The notes under the pieces: generated by a model
What the model was told of the DNA's origin: nothing
The model's input: the letters and a program-made list of their open reading frames with translations, nothing else
The model's database searches: none
Source: Polycladomyces abyssicola
Lineage (GTDB): Bacteria; Bacillota; Bacilli; Thermoactinomycetales; JIR-001
Reading direction: 5' to 3'
DNA length: 64,000 bases
Assembly: GCF_018326425.1 (NCBI RefSeq)
Contig: NZ_AP024601.1
Span: 2,778,001 to 2,842,000 of the forward strand
Shown here: positions 54,378 to 63,735 of the stretch, piece by piece
How the letters are laid out: each line of letters starts with the position of its first letter
Position numbering within the stretch: the stretch's first letter is position 1
Position numbers and translations under genes: made by a program

Positions 54378-57300
54378 TTATTCCGCATTGAAATATCGTG
54401 CTTCCGGATGCGCGAACACCATCGCGGACACCGATGCCTCCGGTTCCATCATCCACCCGTCCGTCAGGTGAACACCGATGGCCTCCGGTTCCATCAAAGC
54501 AAACAACTTTTCCTGATCCTCCAGACGGGGACATGCGGGATAGCCGAACGAGACGCGAATTCCTTGATAACGAGCGCCGAAGCGTTCCTTCATCGTCATT
54601 TCCGGCGGATCAGGAAATCCCCACACGTCGCGCATCACCTGATGCAGCCGCTCTGCGAACGCCTCCGCCAACTCCAAAGCTGTCGCCTGCAGGAGATGCG
54701 AACGGAAATAATCGCCCCGTTGCTTCCACTCCTCGGCCAGTTCCCGGACACCCGCGCCCGCCGTCACGACCAAAAACCCGACCACATCCATCACGCCGGA
54801 CTCTTTCGGCCGCAGGAAATCAGCCAAACACAGGTAGGGCGGCTTCTTCTGGCGGGGAAAATCAAACCGTTGCAACACACGGTTCGTGTCATTCGGATCA
54901 TACACGAGCACTGCATCTCCATCCGCCTGTGCAGGGAAGAACCGATACATCCCGTGCGCCTGCAAAATCCCGTTTTCCCGCGCCTCTCCCAGCAGGCGGT
55001 CCACCTCTTCCCTCAACCGCAACGCTTTTTCGTCGCCGTTTGCCAACAGCTGCTCCACGTTGCCTTTGAGCCCCAGGTGTTTGCCCAAAAGCATCTGTTC
55101 GTTGATGTACGGCCGCAGATGGGACAGCGGATAGTTCCGCAAAATGTGCCGGTCGAAATCAGGCGGGGTAAATACCGGCGCTTCGCGGGAAACATCGGAT
55201 CGACGCGGTGCCGTCGGCACCTTTTCTTCACTTGGTCGAACCGTGACCGTGGTCGCCGCTGTCAATTGCTCCTGCCACTGACGCTCCAACTGTTTCCGTT
55301 TGTCAGGGTCGGTCAGCCGGTTGGCCAATTCCAATCCGTCCATCGCATCTTTGGCGTACAGGACCAGCCCATTGTATTCGGGGCGGATACGGGTTTCCGT
55401 GAATTTTCGGGTCAAAGCAGCCCCGCCCACCAACAAAGGGACATTGATTCCCGCCGCTTTCAAATCCTGTGCGGTGACGACCATCTGTTGTGCCGATTTG
55501 ACCAACAGCCCGGACAGACCGATGGCGTCCGGCTGTTCCTCTCGACAGGCGGCAATCAGTTGTTCCGGTGGCACCTTGATCCCGAGGTTGACCACTTCAA
55601 ATCCGTTGTTGGACAGGATGATCTCCACCAGGTTTTTCCCGATGTCATGCACATCCCCCTTGACCGTGGCCAACAGAATCTTGCCTTTGATGTTCGACTC
55701 CGTTTTCTCCATGTACGGCTCCAGAAACGCGACAGCCGCCTTCATCACTTCGGCACTTTGCAGCACTTCGGCCACGATCAGTTGGTTGTCGTTGAACAAC
55801 CGTCCCACTTCGTCCATTCCCGCCATCAGCGGACCGTTGATGATCTCCAGCGGACTGTACTTCTCCAACGCCAGCTTGAGATCATCGATCAATCCGTCCT
55901 TGGTTCCCTCCACGATATATTGCCCCAGTCGCTCTTCCAACGGCAACGTTTCTCCCGATGACTTCGTCTCCGTTTTCTTGGCGCGGTAAAACTGCACAAA
56001 CTCGGCCAACACTGCTTCGTAGTTCTCATGGTTGGTCTCAAACAGCAAACGTTCCGCCAAACGGACTTCTTCCTGCGGGATGGACGCATAGCGCTCCAGT
56101 TTTTCGGTATTGACGATGGCGTAGTCCAATCCCGCCTTGGTACAGTGATACAAAAAGACGGCGTTCAACACTTCCCGTCCCGCCGGCGGCAAGCCGAACG
56201 ACACGTTGGAGATACCCAAAATCGTCTGGCAACGCGGCAAACGTTCCTTGATCAGACGAATGCCCTCCACAGTTTCCTTGGCCGATCCGATATACGCTTC
56301 ATCGCCCGTCCCGACGGGGAAAACCAGCGGGTCGAAAATGATATCTTCTTCCGGAATGCAGTACTTTTCCGTCAACAAGCGGTAGGAGCGTTCGGCCACC
56401 TCCCATTTCCGCTCGCGGTCGACGGCCATGCCACGTTCGTCGATTGTGCCCACCACAACCGCCGCACCGTAGCGGTGAATCAGGGGCACCACCTTTTCAA
56501 ACCGCTCTTCCCCGTCTTCCAGGTTGATCGAGTTGAGAATGGCTTTGCCCTGCGAAAACTTCAACGCCTCCTCCATTACCTCGGGCGATGTGGAGTCGAT
56601 CATCAGCGGTGCTTTGATCACCTTGACAGCGTAGGTCAAAAACCGCCGCATATCCTCCAGTTCGTCCCGATCAGGATCAGCCAGACACACGTCGATCACC
56701 TGGGCACCGTTTTTCACCTGTTTGCGGGCAATTTCCGCGGCGGCTTCATACTCCCCCTCCTGGATCAAGGTACGAAATTTGCGCGATCCGATCACGTTCG
56801 TCCGCTCACCGACGAGAATCGGTCGATTGTCCGCCTCTACATAAACGGGTTCGATACCGGATACCGCCGGAATATGCCGTTCCGGTACGGGGCGGGGGCG
56901 TTTGTCCCTCAATGCCTCCGCCAGCGCACGGATATGATCCGGTGTCGTACCGCAACATCCTCCCGCCATGTTGAGCCAGCCGGCATCGGCAAAGGCAGCC
57001 AGTTTGGCAGCCAGTCCCTGCGGCGTCTCGTGATACCTTCCCTCCTCGTCGGGCAAACCGGCGTTGGGATAACAGCTCACCCCACAATCGGCCATAGAAG
57101 CCAGCGTTCGCAAGTGGTCACGCATAAATTCCGGGCCGGTCGCACAGTTCAACCCTACACACAAGGGACGGAGATGGGAGATAGACACGTAGAAAGCCTC
57201 CACATTTTGCCCGGCCAACATGGTGCCCATCGGTTCGATCGTGCCGGAAATCAGGATCGGAACTTCGGTTCCCAACTCGGCAAATGCCCGCCGGATCCCG

Positions 57301-57833
57301 ATTCCGCCCGCTTTCACATTCAGCGTGTCCTGGGAGGTCTCCAACAGCAACGCATCCACGCCACCCAACAACAGCGCACGTGCCTGTTCGTAATACGCGT
57401 CCACCAACTGGTCGAACGTGATACCGCCCGTCACCGAGAGCGTCTTGGTTGTCGGTCCCATCGCCCCGGCCACATACCGGGGAGAACCGTCCCGCGTCCA
57501 TTTGTCCACAGCTTTGCGGGCGCAAGCCACCGCTGCGCGGTTGATCTCTTCCACACGGCTCTCCAGTCCGTACTCGGCCAATACCACCGACGTGGCACCG
57601 AACGTGTTGGTCTCCACGATGTCCGCTCCTGCTTCCAGATAGACTTCATGAATGGATTGGATCAGATCGGGGCGCGTCAGGTTGAGCATTTCGTTACATC
57701 CCTCATACGCTTCGCCACCAAAATCCTCCGCCGTCAAACAGGCATTTTGCAGCATCGTTCCCATCGCGCCGTCCAGAATCAGAATTTTTTCTTTCATCCG
57801 TTCCGACAACGGTTGAATACCCATGTCCATCAT
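54378..57833 (-). CDS. metH: cobalamin-dependent methionine synthase
   Basis: About 1,151 residues with the full MetH order: homocysteine domain (ILDGAMGTMLQ, GGCCGTTPDHIRA), pterin-binding domain (ILVGERTNVIGSRKFRTLI), cobalamin cap, cobalamin domain with the ligand histidine in KGDVHDIGKN, and the C-terminal activation domain (FFRSHLLQATALELAEAFAE). It methylates homocysteine using methyl-THF. Three ATGs are close (57833, 57830, 57824); AGGAAAGAGG precedes them, and I use 57833. It is preceded by a SAM-I riboswitch and followed by yitJ. No B12-independent metE is in the window. Confidence 0.95.
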   Translation of the reverse strand: MMDMGIQPLSERMKEKILILDGAMGTMLQNACLTAEDFGGEAYEGCNEMLNLTRPDLIQSIHEVYLEAGADIVETNTFGATSVVLAEYGLESRVEEINRAAVACARKAVDKWTRDGSPRYVAGAMGPTTKTLSVTGGITFDQLVDAYYEQARALLLGGVDALLLETSQDTLNVKAGGIGIRRAFAELGTEVPILISGTIEPMGTMLAGQNVEAFYVSISHLRPLCVGLNCATGPEFMRDHLRTLASMADCGVSCYPNAGLPDEEGRYHETPQGLAAKLAAFADAGWLNMAGGCCGTTPDHIRALAEALRDKRPRPVPERHIPAVSGIEPVYVEADNRPILVGERTNVIGSRKFRTLIQEGEYEAAAEIARKQVKNGAQVIDVCLADPDRDELEDMRRFLTYAVKVIKAPLMIDSTSPEVMEEALKFSQGKAILNSINLEDGEERFEKVVPLIHRYGAAVVVGTIDERGMAVDRERKWEVAERSYRLLTEKYCIPEEDIIFDPLVFPVGTGDEAYIGSAKETVEGIRLIKERLPRCQTILGISNVSFGLPPAGREVLNAVFLYHCTKAGLDYAIVNTEKLERYASIPQEEVRLAERLLFETNHENYEAVLAEFVQFYRAKKTETKSSGETLPLEERLGQYIVEGTKDGLIDDLKLALEKYSPLEIINGPLMAGMDEVGRLFNDNQLIVAEVLQSAEVMKAAVAFLEPYMEKTESNIKGKILLATVKGDVHDIGKNLVEIILSNNGFEVVNLGIKVPPEQLIAACREEQPDAIGLSGLLVKSAQQMVVTAQDLKAAGINVPLLVGGAALTRKFTETRIRPEYNGLVLYAKDAMDGLELANRLTDPDKRKQLERQWQEQLTAATTVTVRPSEEKVPTAPRRSDVSREAPVFTPPDFDRHILRNYPLSHLRPYINEQMLLGKHLGLKGNVEQLLANGDEKALRLREEVDRLLGEARENGILQAHGMYRFFPAQADGDAVLVYDPNDTNRVLQRFDFPRQKKPPYLCLADFLRPKESGVMDVVGFLVVTAGAGVRELAEEWKQRGDYFRSHLLQATALELAEAFAERLHQVMRDVWGFPDPPEMTMKERFGARYQGIRVSFGYPACPRLEDQEKLFALMEPEAIGVHLTDGWMMEPEASVSAMVFAHPEARYFNAE

Positions 57834-57853
57834 CCTCTTTCCTTCCATCAAAT

Positions 57854-57887
57854 AAAAAACCTTTCATCTCTGATCGGATGAAAGGTT
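57854..57887 (-). terminator. SAM-I riboswitch terminator
   Basis: AACCTTTCATC and GATGAAAGGTT form an 11-bp stem followed by TTTTTTATTT on the minus strand, directly before metH and after the aptamer; it is the OFF structure when SAM binds. Confidence 0.93.
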
Positions 57888-57904
57888 GGCGTCGTAAACG
57901 CGCA

Positions 57905-58025
57905 AACTCTCATCTCCCAGAGATACCCTCTGCAGGAATTGGCACCACATTTGAAAGGCTATCCCTTTCAAATAGGTTGCCGGGCTTCATCGGGCCAGTC
58001 CCTCCGCCGCTCTGGATAAGAGTTC
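57905..58025 (-). ncRNA. SAM-I (S-box) riboswitch
   Basis: On the minus strand the conserved core is clear: CTCTTATCCAGAGCGGCGGA, then GGGACTGGCCCGATGAAGCC, CGGCAACC, a P3 stem of TTTGAAAGG/CCTTTCAAA, GGTGCCAATTCCTGCAG and the closing GAGATGAGAG. SAM binding ends transcription of metH-yitJ. The sequence is a standard aptamer with nothing missing that I can see. Confidence 0.97.
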
Positions 58026-58080
58026 CGCTAATCGGATTATGTGATTTTTTCCGAACTGACAAACGAAGGATTTGGAGATA

Positions 58081-58110
58081 AATATACAAAAAGAACGGGG
58101 CACCTGTCAA
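58081..58110 (-). promoter_or_regulatory. sigma-A promoter of metH-yitJ
   Basis: On the minus strand TTGACA, 18 bases, TATATT, with the predicted start about 50 bases before the aptamer. Confidence 0.8.
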
Positions 58111-58331
58111 TGATTTCAGGTCTTTCCCCTCACGAAATGACTCCAGACACACCCTCGTCCTGGTTCCTGGTTCTCTTCAAACATAGTATATGCTTTTGCG
58201 TGAAAACATTTCTCCGTGTTTGACCGACCGGACCGCCCGTTTTACACCTCACGTGCGTTTTTTTGTACGCTCCTCGCTCCCGTTTCAGGTCATGCACTGC
58301 CGGAGTAACGGACAACCGAATCCGATACCGT

Positions 58332-58784
58332 TTATGCTTCCTGTTCCGTAGCTGTTTCATTTTCGTCCGATTCCGCCGTCCGAGCTGCCATTAGAAACCA
58401 AGTGATCAATACAAACGCCGTCAATGCCAAAAAGGGAATGGTGACAATTCCGAACCAGTTGATATAGTCACCCGTACACGGCACTCCCTGCGTGCAGGGA
58501 GTGAACGACTTCATCGCCGGTACCTTTTGCAGCAAATAATGATAAAGCGAGATCGAACCACCAATCACACTGAGCGGCAGCGTGTAGGGGATAATCCTCC
58601 GGTCATCCCGATAGCTGGCAATTCCCAGCAGCACCGTCAACGGATACATGAAAATCCGCTGAAACCAGCACAACTTGCATGGTTCAAACAACGCGATCTC
58701 GCTGAAATACAAACTGCCTCCCGTCGCAACCAATGACACCACCCATGCGAAATACAATCCGTATTGCCGAATCCACGCCATCAT
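58332..58784 (-). CDS. bdbC: disulfide bond formation protein, DsbB-type
   Basis: A 150-residue membrane protein with four hydrophobic segments. The quinone-linked redox pair is C36 and C39 in FEPCKLCWFQR; the second pair is in SFTPCTQGVPC. It oxidises the partner thiol-disulfide protein BdbD and passes electrons to quinone. It follows bdbD by six bases, the usual bdbDC pair. AAAGGAT lies eight bases before the ATG. Confidence 0.92.
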   Translation of the reverse strand: MMAWIRQYGLYFAWVVSLVATGGSLYFSEIALFEPCKLCWFQRIFMYPLTVLLGIASYRDDRRIIPYTLPLSVIGGSISLYHYLLQKVPAMKSFTPCTQGVPCTGDYINWFGIVTIPFLALTAFVLITWFLMAARTAESDENETATEQEA

Positions 58785-58790
58785 TCCGGA

Positions 58791-59516
58791 TTATCCTTTC
58801 TTGCCCGATTCTTGAAGCGCTTCATCCAACGCTTGTTTCAATTGGTTGTAGTCCAGCGGATTTTCCACTTCTTTTCCGTTGACGTAGATCGTCGGAACCG
58901 AATTGATGCCCAGTTTCTTTCCGTTGGCCATATCCCGCTGTACATCCGCCTCGTATTTCCGGGTGCGGATGTCTTGTTCCAGACGTTTCACATCGATGCC
59001 GGAAACGTGTTGCTTGGCCAATTGCACCAGAAACTCCGGCGTGGCCCAGATGGTGTACTCGTCCTGCTGATTCCGGTAGACCGCGTCATAAAACTGCCAG
59101 AATGCCTGCGGATTTTGACGGTAGATCGACTCCCCCGCGATGCCGGCCGTCACCGAATCCGGCCCGATGAACTGCATGTTGAGAAATGCCATCTTGACCT
59201 TGCCGGTGTCGATATATTCCTTTTTCAACAAAGGAAAGACGGTTTCCTCGAACCGTTTGCACACCGGACACTTGAAATCTCCGAATTCGATCAAAGTGAC
59301 TGGTGCATTCGGATCGCCCAGGACGGGTTGACCCTGCGCCAACCGGTTGATTTTCTCCTGTTGACCGTCAGCAGCCATATGCGCGATTCCGAAGATGCCC
59401 ACGATGAGCACTACCAACCCCACCGTGATCATCGTCAACATTCTCATGTCCTTTTTCTTCCTTTTTGCCTGGTACGACACGGATTGCTTCTTCTTTTGTC
59501 GGTTCTTTTTCCCCAT
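58791..59516 (-). CDS. bdbD: thiol-disulfide oxidoreductase, DsbA-type
   Basis: A 241-residue protein with a basic N-terminus, one membrane anchor (residues about 27-46) and an extracellular thioredoxin fold. The active site is C83-P-V-C86 in GDFKCPVCKRF and the cis-proline loop is GINSVPTIYVNG. It introduces disulfides into exported proteins and is reoxidised by BdbC encoded right after. The ATG at 59516 follows AAGGAG. Confidence 0.93.
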   Translation of the reverse strand: MGKKNRQKKKQSVSYQAKRKKKDMRMLTMITVGLVVLIVGIFGIAHMAADGQQEKINRLAQGQPVLGDPNAPVTLIEFGDFKCPVCKRFEETVFPLLKKEYIDTGKVKMAFLNMQFIGPDSVTAGIAGESIYRQNPQAFWQFYDAVYRNQQDEYTIWATPEFLVQLAKQHVSGIDVKRLEQDIRTRKYEADVQRDMANGKKLGINSVPTIYVNGKEVENPLDYNQLKQALDEALQESGKKG

Positions 59517-59655
59517 AAAGTTCTCCTTCCCATCTGATCCGTTCCACTATCGGATTTGCTTTCTATTATCGCATAAAACAAGGAAAATGGGGACTTCAGA
59601 AATGCATCATTTAGCTTGACTGAAAAAATTTACAATCTCTGTGGAAAAAAAGCCG

Positions 59656-59674
59656 TTTATTCCGGGCGAATAAA
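59656..59674. promoter_or_regulatory. short palindrome upstream of the opu operon
   Basis: TTTATTC, five bases, GAATAAA, about 40 bases before the binding-protein ATG. It could be an operator for a local regulator; the evidence is limited to the symmetry and position. Confidence 0.35.
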
Positions 59675-59714
59675 GGGTACGTGTTTAAAGGTTAGCATGT
59701 ATGGAGGGGATTGG

Positions 59715-60623
59715 ATGCTAAAAAGAAGTTGGCTGTTATCCATTTGTCTCATTTTGTTGGTCAGTCTCACCGCATGCAAAGACGGGAAGACCGCCGAGCC
59801 CGGAAAAATCGTTATCTCGGGCAAGGACTGGACCGAGCAGTGGATCTTGGCCCACATTTTGGGCGAATATTTGAAGGCCCACACGGATATGGACGTACAA
59901 GTGCGCGAAGGGTTGGGCACGGAAGCGATCCTGGTCCAAGCCCTTAAGCAAGGGGAAATCGACGCTATTGTAGAGTATTCTGGAACAGGTTACCAGGCGA
60001 TTCTCAAAAAACCTTACAAGCCGGGAATGACTCCTCAGTATATTTACCAGCAAACCAAAAAAGGATACGAAACCCAATTCGGCAGCACCTGGCTGAAACC
60101 GTTGGGCTTTTACAACACGTATGCCCTGGCGATGCGGGCGGACAAAGCGAAACAGCTCCATGTCACCAAGGTAAGCGACCTGAAACGGTTGGCTCCCCGA
60201 CTATCCTTCGGTGCCCCGGCCACTTTCTTTGAGCGGAAAGACGGGTATGACGGAATGACGAAAATGTACGGCCTGTCCTTCGGCAAAAAGGTGACGCTGG
60301 ATGAGGATCTGATGTACAAAGCCGTTGATAACGGGGATGTCGACGTGATTACCGCCTTCACCACCGATCCGCGGATCAAGCAGTTGCACTTGGCGACGCT
60401 CGAGGATGATATGAAATATTTCCCGCCTTACGACGCGGTGCCGGTGGTGCGACAAGCAGTGTTGCGCGCCAATCCGGGACTGGAAAAAACATTGAACGGG
60501 TTGGCCGGCAAAATCACCATTCCCGACATGATGAAAATGAACGACGAAGTGAACAGCAAACGGAAAACGCCACAGGAGGCAGCACGGGACTTTCTGAAAT
60601 CCAAGGGTTTGATTCCACGCTGA
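59715..60623 (+). CDS. opuCC: osmoprotectant ABC transporter substrate-binding lipoprotein (OpuCC-type)
   Basis: A 302-residue lipoprotein with lipobox LTAC (Cys 21). The mature part is an OpuAC/ProX-type fold: IVISGKDWTEQWILAHILGE, GLGTEAILVQALKQGEID, YSGTGYQAILKKP, and LDEDLMYKAVDNGDVDVITA. It should bind glycine betaine, choline or carnitine. ATG at 59715 follows GGAGGGG; the 33 codons upstream in frame have no site. It is the first gene of a three-gene operon with one permease. The exact ligand cannot be told. Confidence 0.88.
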   Translation: MLKRSWLLSICLILLVSLTACKDGKTAEPGKIVISGKDWTEQWILAHILGEYLKAHTDMDVQVREGLGTEAILVQALKQGEIDAIVEYSGTGYQAILKKPYKPGMTPQYIYQQTKKGYETQFGSTWLKPLGFYNTYALAMRADKAKQLHVTKVSDLKRLAPRLSFGAPATFFERKDGYDGMTKMYGLSFGKKVTLDEDLMYKAVDNGDVDVITAFTTDPRIKQLHLATLEDDMKYFPPYDAVPVVRQAVLRANPGLEKTLNGLAGKITIPDMMKMNDEVNSKRKTPQEAARDFLKSKGLIPR

Positions 60624-60662
60624 TGTAGGCACCCGCTGAGAGGGCATGAGGGTGTGAATCGC

Positions 60663-60693
60663 TTGGAAAGGGGAGAAAATTTGGAAAGGGGAG
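60663..60693 (+). repeat. duplicated ribosome-binding-site block
   Basis: TTGGAAAGGGGAG occurs twice with an 18-base period (60663 and 60681); only the second lies at the right distance from the ATG at 60701. It is a small local duplication. Confidence 0.8.
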
Positions 60694-60700
60694 GAAAAAT

Positions 60701-61846
60701 ATGATTCGTTTTGAAAATGTAAGCAAGCGGTACAAAGATGGCACGGTTGCCATCGACAATCTGAATCTGGAAATCCAAAAAGGGGAGTTGCTCGTCCTGA
60801 TCGGCCCCAGCGGGTGCGGGAAAACGACGACCATGCGTATGATCAACCGGCTGATCGAACCGACGAGCGGTACGATCACGATCGACGGGCAAGACATCTC
60901 CCAAATCGACCCTGTCGAACTCAGGCGCAATATCGGGTACGTGATCCAAGAGATCGGCCTGTTTCCCCACATGACCATCGAACAAAATATCGCCCTGGTA
61001 CCCAAGCTGAAAAAATGGCATCCCGAGCGTTACCGGCAACGGGTAAACGAGTTGATGGACTTGGTCGGTCTGGACCCCGACACATACAAGGACCGGTACC
61101 CGTCGGAGCTGAGCGGGGGGCAACAACAGCGTGTCGGTGTCATCCGGGCACTGGCGGGTGAGCCGGACATCATTCTGATGGATGAGCCGTTCAGCGCGCT
61201 CGACCCGATCAGTCGGGAACAATTGCAGGAGGAACTGGTAAACCTGCAAGAGTCGATACAAAAAACCATCGTGTTCGTCACCCACGACATGGATGAAGCG
61301 ATCAGGATCGCCAGCCGGATCGCTATCATGAATGACGGCAAGCTGGTACAAGTGGACAGTCCTGACCGTATCCTGCGTCGACCGGCCAACGAATTCGTAC
61401 GCGGATTCATCGGTGAGGAACGACTGACGAATGCAGCAGAGAAGGCCGTTCCGACGGCACAGGACCTGATGCATCAGTCTCCGGCTACCGTTTCACCCAA
61501 ACGGGGATTGGCCGAAGCGTTCCGCATCATGAAAGAGAAAAAAGTAGACAGCTTGTTCGTCATCGACAGCCAACGCCAACTGCTGGGCAGCGTTACCTTA
61601 GAGAAGGTGGATCAACACTACAATCAGGAAGATTGCACGGTTGCAGACATCATGGAAACGGAGATTCCCACCCTCACGATCGATAACCCGGTCAACGAGG
61701 TGGCCGAAGTGTTCAGGGACGGTAAGCAAAATGCCGTACCCGTAGTGGAGGGGAAACGGCTCATCGGTGTCGTCACCCGCGGCAGCATGATGCGCGGACT
61801 GGCCGACTGGACACATCATCAACCGGAAGGGAGCGTGACAATATGA
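60701..61846 (+). CDS. opuCA: osmoprotectant ABC transporter ATP-binding protein (OpuCA-type)
   Basis: A 381-residue ABC ATPase with tandem CBS domains. Walker A GPSGCGKT near residue 37, signature LSGGQQQRVGVIRAL, Walker B IILMDEPFSALDP, switch His in FVTHDMDEA. The C-terminal third (about 260-370) is a CBS pair, which in OpuA-type systems senses ionic strength. It powers osmoprotectant uptake. GGAAAGGGGAGG stands before the ATG. Its stop overlaps the next start (ATGA). Confidence 0.93.
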   Translation: MIRFENVSKRYKDGTVAIDNLNLEIQKGELLVLIGPSGCGKTTTMRMINRLIEPTSGTITIDGQDISQIDPVELRRNIGYVIQEIGLFPHMTIEQNIALVPKLKKWHPERYRQRVNELMDLVGLDPDTYKDRYPSELSGGQQQRVGVIRALAGEPDIILMDEPFSALDPISREQLQEELVNLQESIQKTIVFVTHDMDEAIRIASRIAIMNDGKLVQVDSPDRILRRPANEFVRGFIGEERLTNAAEKAVPTAQDLMHQSPATVSPKRGLAEAFRIMKEKKVDSLFVIDSQRQLLGSVTLEKVDQHYNQEDCTVADIMETEIPTLTIDNPVNEVAEVFRDGKQNAVPVVEGKRLIGVVTRGSMMRGLADWTHHQPEGSVTI

Positions 61847-62478
61847 GCCTGTGGGAAACGATCGTCAGTCGGAAATCAGACATCTGGATGGCATTCGTCG
61901 ATCATCTTTATCTGTCCGGTGTGGCGATGCTGATCGCCATCCTGGTTGCAGTACCGTTGGGTATCATTCTTACCCGCTACCGATGGATCGCGGAACCAAT
62001 TATCGGGCTTGCCGCACTGATTCAGACGGTTCCAGGTCTTGCGCTGCTGGCCTTTATGCTGCCGTTGTTCGGGATCGGGAAGACACCGGCCATCGTCGCC
62101 TTGACCCTGTATGCGCTCCTGCCCATCATCCGGAACACCTACACCGGCATCCTCGGAGTCGATCGCTCCGTCATCGATGCGGGCAAAGGAATGGGCATGA
62201 CCTCCCGCCAGATCCTGTGGATGGTGGAATTACCCCTTTCGCTCCCGTTTATCATGGCTGGCATCCGCACCTCATCCGTATTCACTGTCGGCTTGGCAGC
62301 ACTGGCCGCCTTTATCGGGGGCGGCGGATTGGGTGATCTGATCGTCCGTGGCATGAGCATGAACGACAATAATCTCATCTTGGCCGGCGCCATTCCTGCC
62401 GCCTTGTTGGCCTTGGCATTCGATCTGATGTTCCGTTTGCTGGAGCGAAAAGTGACTCCCCATGGCATGCAGAGCTGA
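61843..62478 (+). CDS. opuCB: osmoprotectant ABC transporter permease (OpuCB-type)
   Basis: A 211-residue permease with six hydrophobic segments and the EAA-like loop VIDAGKGMGMTSRQILWMVE. GLAALAAFIGGGGLGDLIVRGM is typical of OpuCB/YehW. It forms the channel as a homodimer; B. subtilis OpuC has a second permease (OpuCD) that is absent here. It is coupled to opuCA by a four-base overlap and followed by a terminator. Confidence 0.92.
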   Translation: MSLWETIVSRKSDIWMAFVDHLYLSGVAMLIAILVAVPLGIILTRYRWIAEPIIGLAALIQTVPGLALLAFMLPLFGIGKTPAIVALTLYALLPIIRNTYTGILGVDRSVIDAGKGMGMTSRQILWMVELPLSLPFIMAGIRTSSVFTVGLAALAAFIGGGGLGDLIVRGMSMNDNNLILAGAIPAALLALAFDLMFRLLERKVTPHGMQS

Positions 62479-62496
62479 CAGTGAAACCCGGAAAAC

Positions 62497-62530
62497 AATC
62501 CCCCGGATTCTGTTCGGGGGATTTTATTTG
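62497..62530 (+). terminator. terminator of the opu operon
   Basis: AATCCCCCG, nine bases, CGGGGGATT, then TTATTTG. Confidence 0.9.
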
Positions 62531-62541
62531 TTTTCTTGCGT

Positions 62542-62883
62542 TCACATGATTTGATCCCTGTCCTGCTGCCGATCGCCACCCAGTACCCGACGAACCCACC
62601 ATAACCCCACGACCCCGATCACCACATGCAAGGCGCCGATTTGCCATATAACACTTCCCGGTGAATCTAACAACAGCTGCACCATATCCTTGGACATTCC
62701 CTTCATACCGCCTGCCAACGACTGCTTATAAAGATCCAACGCAGGCACCAACCCGATCACCAAAAGAAGGATCCCTGCAATGATCAGCACGAACATCGCT
62801 GATCCGCAGAAAACGACCAACCAATCGCGCTTGTTCATCGGTGCATCAACGCTCCCTTTCACTTCACCCTCTTCTTTCACCAT
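62542..62883 (-). CDS. hypothetical membrane protein
   Basis: A 113-residue protein with two hydrophobic segments (VVFCGSAMFVLIIAGILLLV and SVIWQIGALHVVIGVVGLWW) separated by a soluble loop. GGGGG lies seven to ten bases before the ATG at 62883. It converges on the opu operon. No family is recognised. Confidence 0.68.
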   Translation of the reverse strand: MVKEEGEVKGSVDAPMNKRDWLVVFCGSAMFVLIIAGILLLVIGLVPALDLYKQSLAGGMKGMSKDMVQLLLDSPGSVIWQIGALHVVIGVVGLWWVRRVLGGDRQQDRDQIM

Positions 62884-63128
62884 AATTCCACCCCCAGGGT
62901 TCCACTTCCTGTTTTTCGAGGAAAGAGAAGGTTTTCTACAACCTTGAGCGGTTTAAACCCTGTAACACCACGTTCAAAGGTCATTTCGCTAAATCACCCT
63001 TATTCAGTATGGACGAAAAACCCTCCTCTCAGGCGGCACTGAAGATATCGAAGAAAGAAGGTTGTTTCAGTGTTTCCAAACACAAAATGCCCAGGCTCCC
63101 AACTCCATGGAACCGGGCAAACCTCTTT

Positions 63129-63326
63129 CTACGGTAAACTTTCACATGCGATTCCGTCGTGGTCGTGATCCAAACCGTCCACATTGTTGGATGGTCTTCC
63201 ACCCACCATGCGCATGCTTTCGAAGAAGAGGGTTTCTTTTGCGTTGAGAGGGCCGGTCCCCTTCTTATACGCTGTAAATAAGCTCTTATTATCTATTTCG
63301 AAACATCCGTCATTTTTCGTGTCCAA
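63129..63326 (-). pseudogene. Excalibur calcium-binding domain remnant
   Basis: About 65 residues with a C-terminal Excalibur-type calcium loop, VDGLDHDHDGIACE (compare the family's LDRDGDGIACE). The N-terminal Y-x-x-C part of the domain and any signal peptide are missing, there is no clear ribosome site, and a minus-strand terminator lies just upstream, so it is probably a 5'-truncated remnant of a secreted protein such as a nuclease. It could still be a small intact gene starting at TTG 63326. Confidence 0.5.
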
Positions 63327-63335
63327 TTCTTATAT

Positions 63336-63378
63336 GAAAAACAAAATACCGTTGACCTTTTAGATCAGGCCAACGGCT
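63336..63378 (-). terminator. terminator upstream of the Excalibur remnant
   Basis: On the minus strand GCCGTTGGCC, ten bases, GGTCAACGGT, then ATTTTGTTTTTC. It implies that a gene once ended here, upstream of the remnant. Confidence 0.65.
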
Positions 63379-63469
63379 AAATAACAGGTTCAGGTACCGG
63401 ACCCGAGCTACTCCTTATCGAAGTAGTGAACGGTCTCCGTGAAGGGGCATAGGTTTTCGCAGTATTGTA

Positions 63470-63724
63470 GTGGAGAAAAAATTGATATTCCATGTGTTTG
63501 AAGCGCTTGCTGAGTTTGAACGGGAGATAATCCGAGAGAGAACGCAGGCTGGTTTGGCTGCGGCTCGTGCAAGGAAGAAATTGGGCGGGCGACCACGGGT
63601 GATGGATGAGCGGAAAGTGAAAATGGCCCAATCTCTTATGAAGGCCCCCAACCTTTCCATCCAAGATATTTATGAAACACTTCAGGTGTCCAAAGCGACG
63701 CTTTACCGGTATCTGTCCGAATGA
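63470..63724 (+). pseudogene. serine recombinase (resolvase/invertase) C-terminal fragment
   Basis: 84 codons matching the end of Tn3-type resolvases and invertases: the E-helix LIFHVFEALAEFEREIIRER, TQAGLAAARARKKLGGRPRV, and a C-terminal helix-turn-helix ending VSKATLYRYLSE. The catalytic N-terminal domain (serine, Arg residues) is absent, and the frame begins without a proper start context. It is a 5'-truncated remnant of a mobile element or inversion system. A palindrome (63736-63753) follows. Confidence 0.85.
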
Positions 63725-63735
63725 AGTGTATTTGG

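Noticed and set aside
56028-57881. Large plus-strand frame opposite metH
   Set aside because: Shadow of metH; it also crosses the riboswitch terminator.
59600-59640. TTGACT with TACAAT before the opu operon as a promoter
   Set aside because: The spacer is only nine bases, far from the 16-18 needed.
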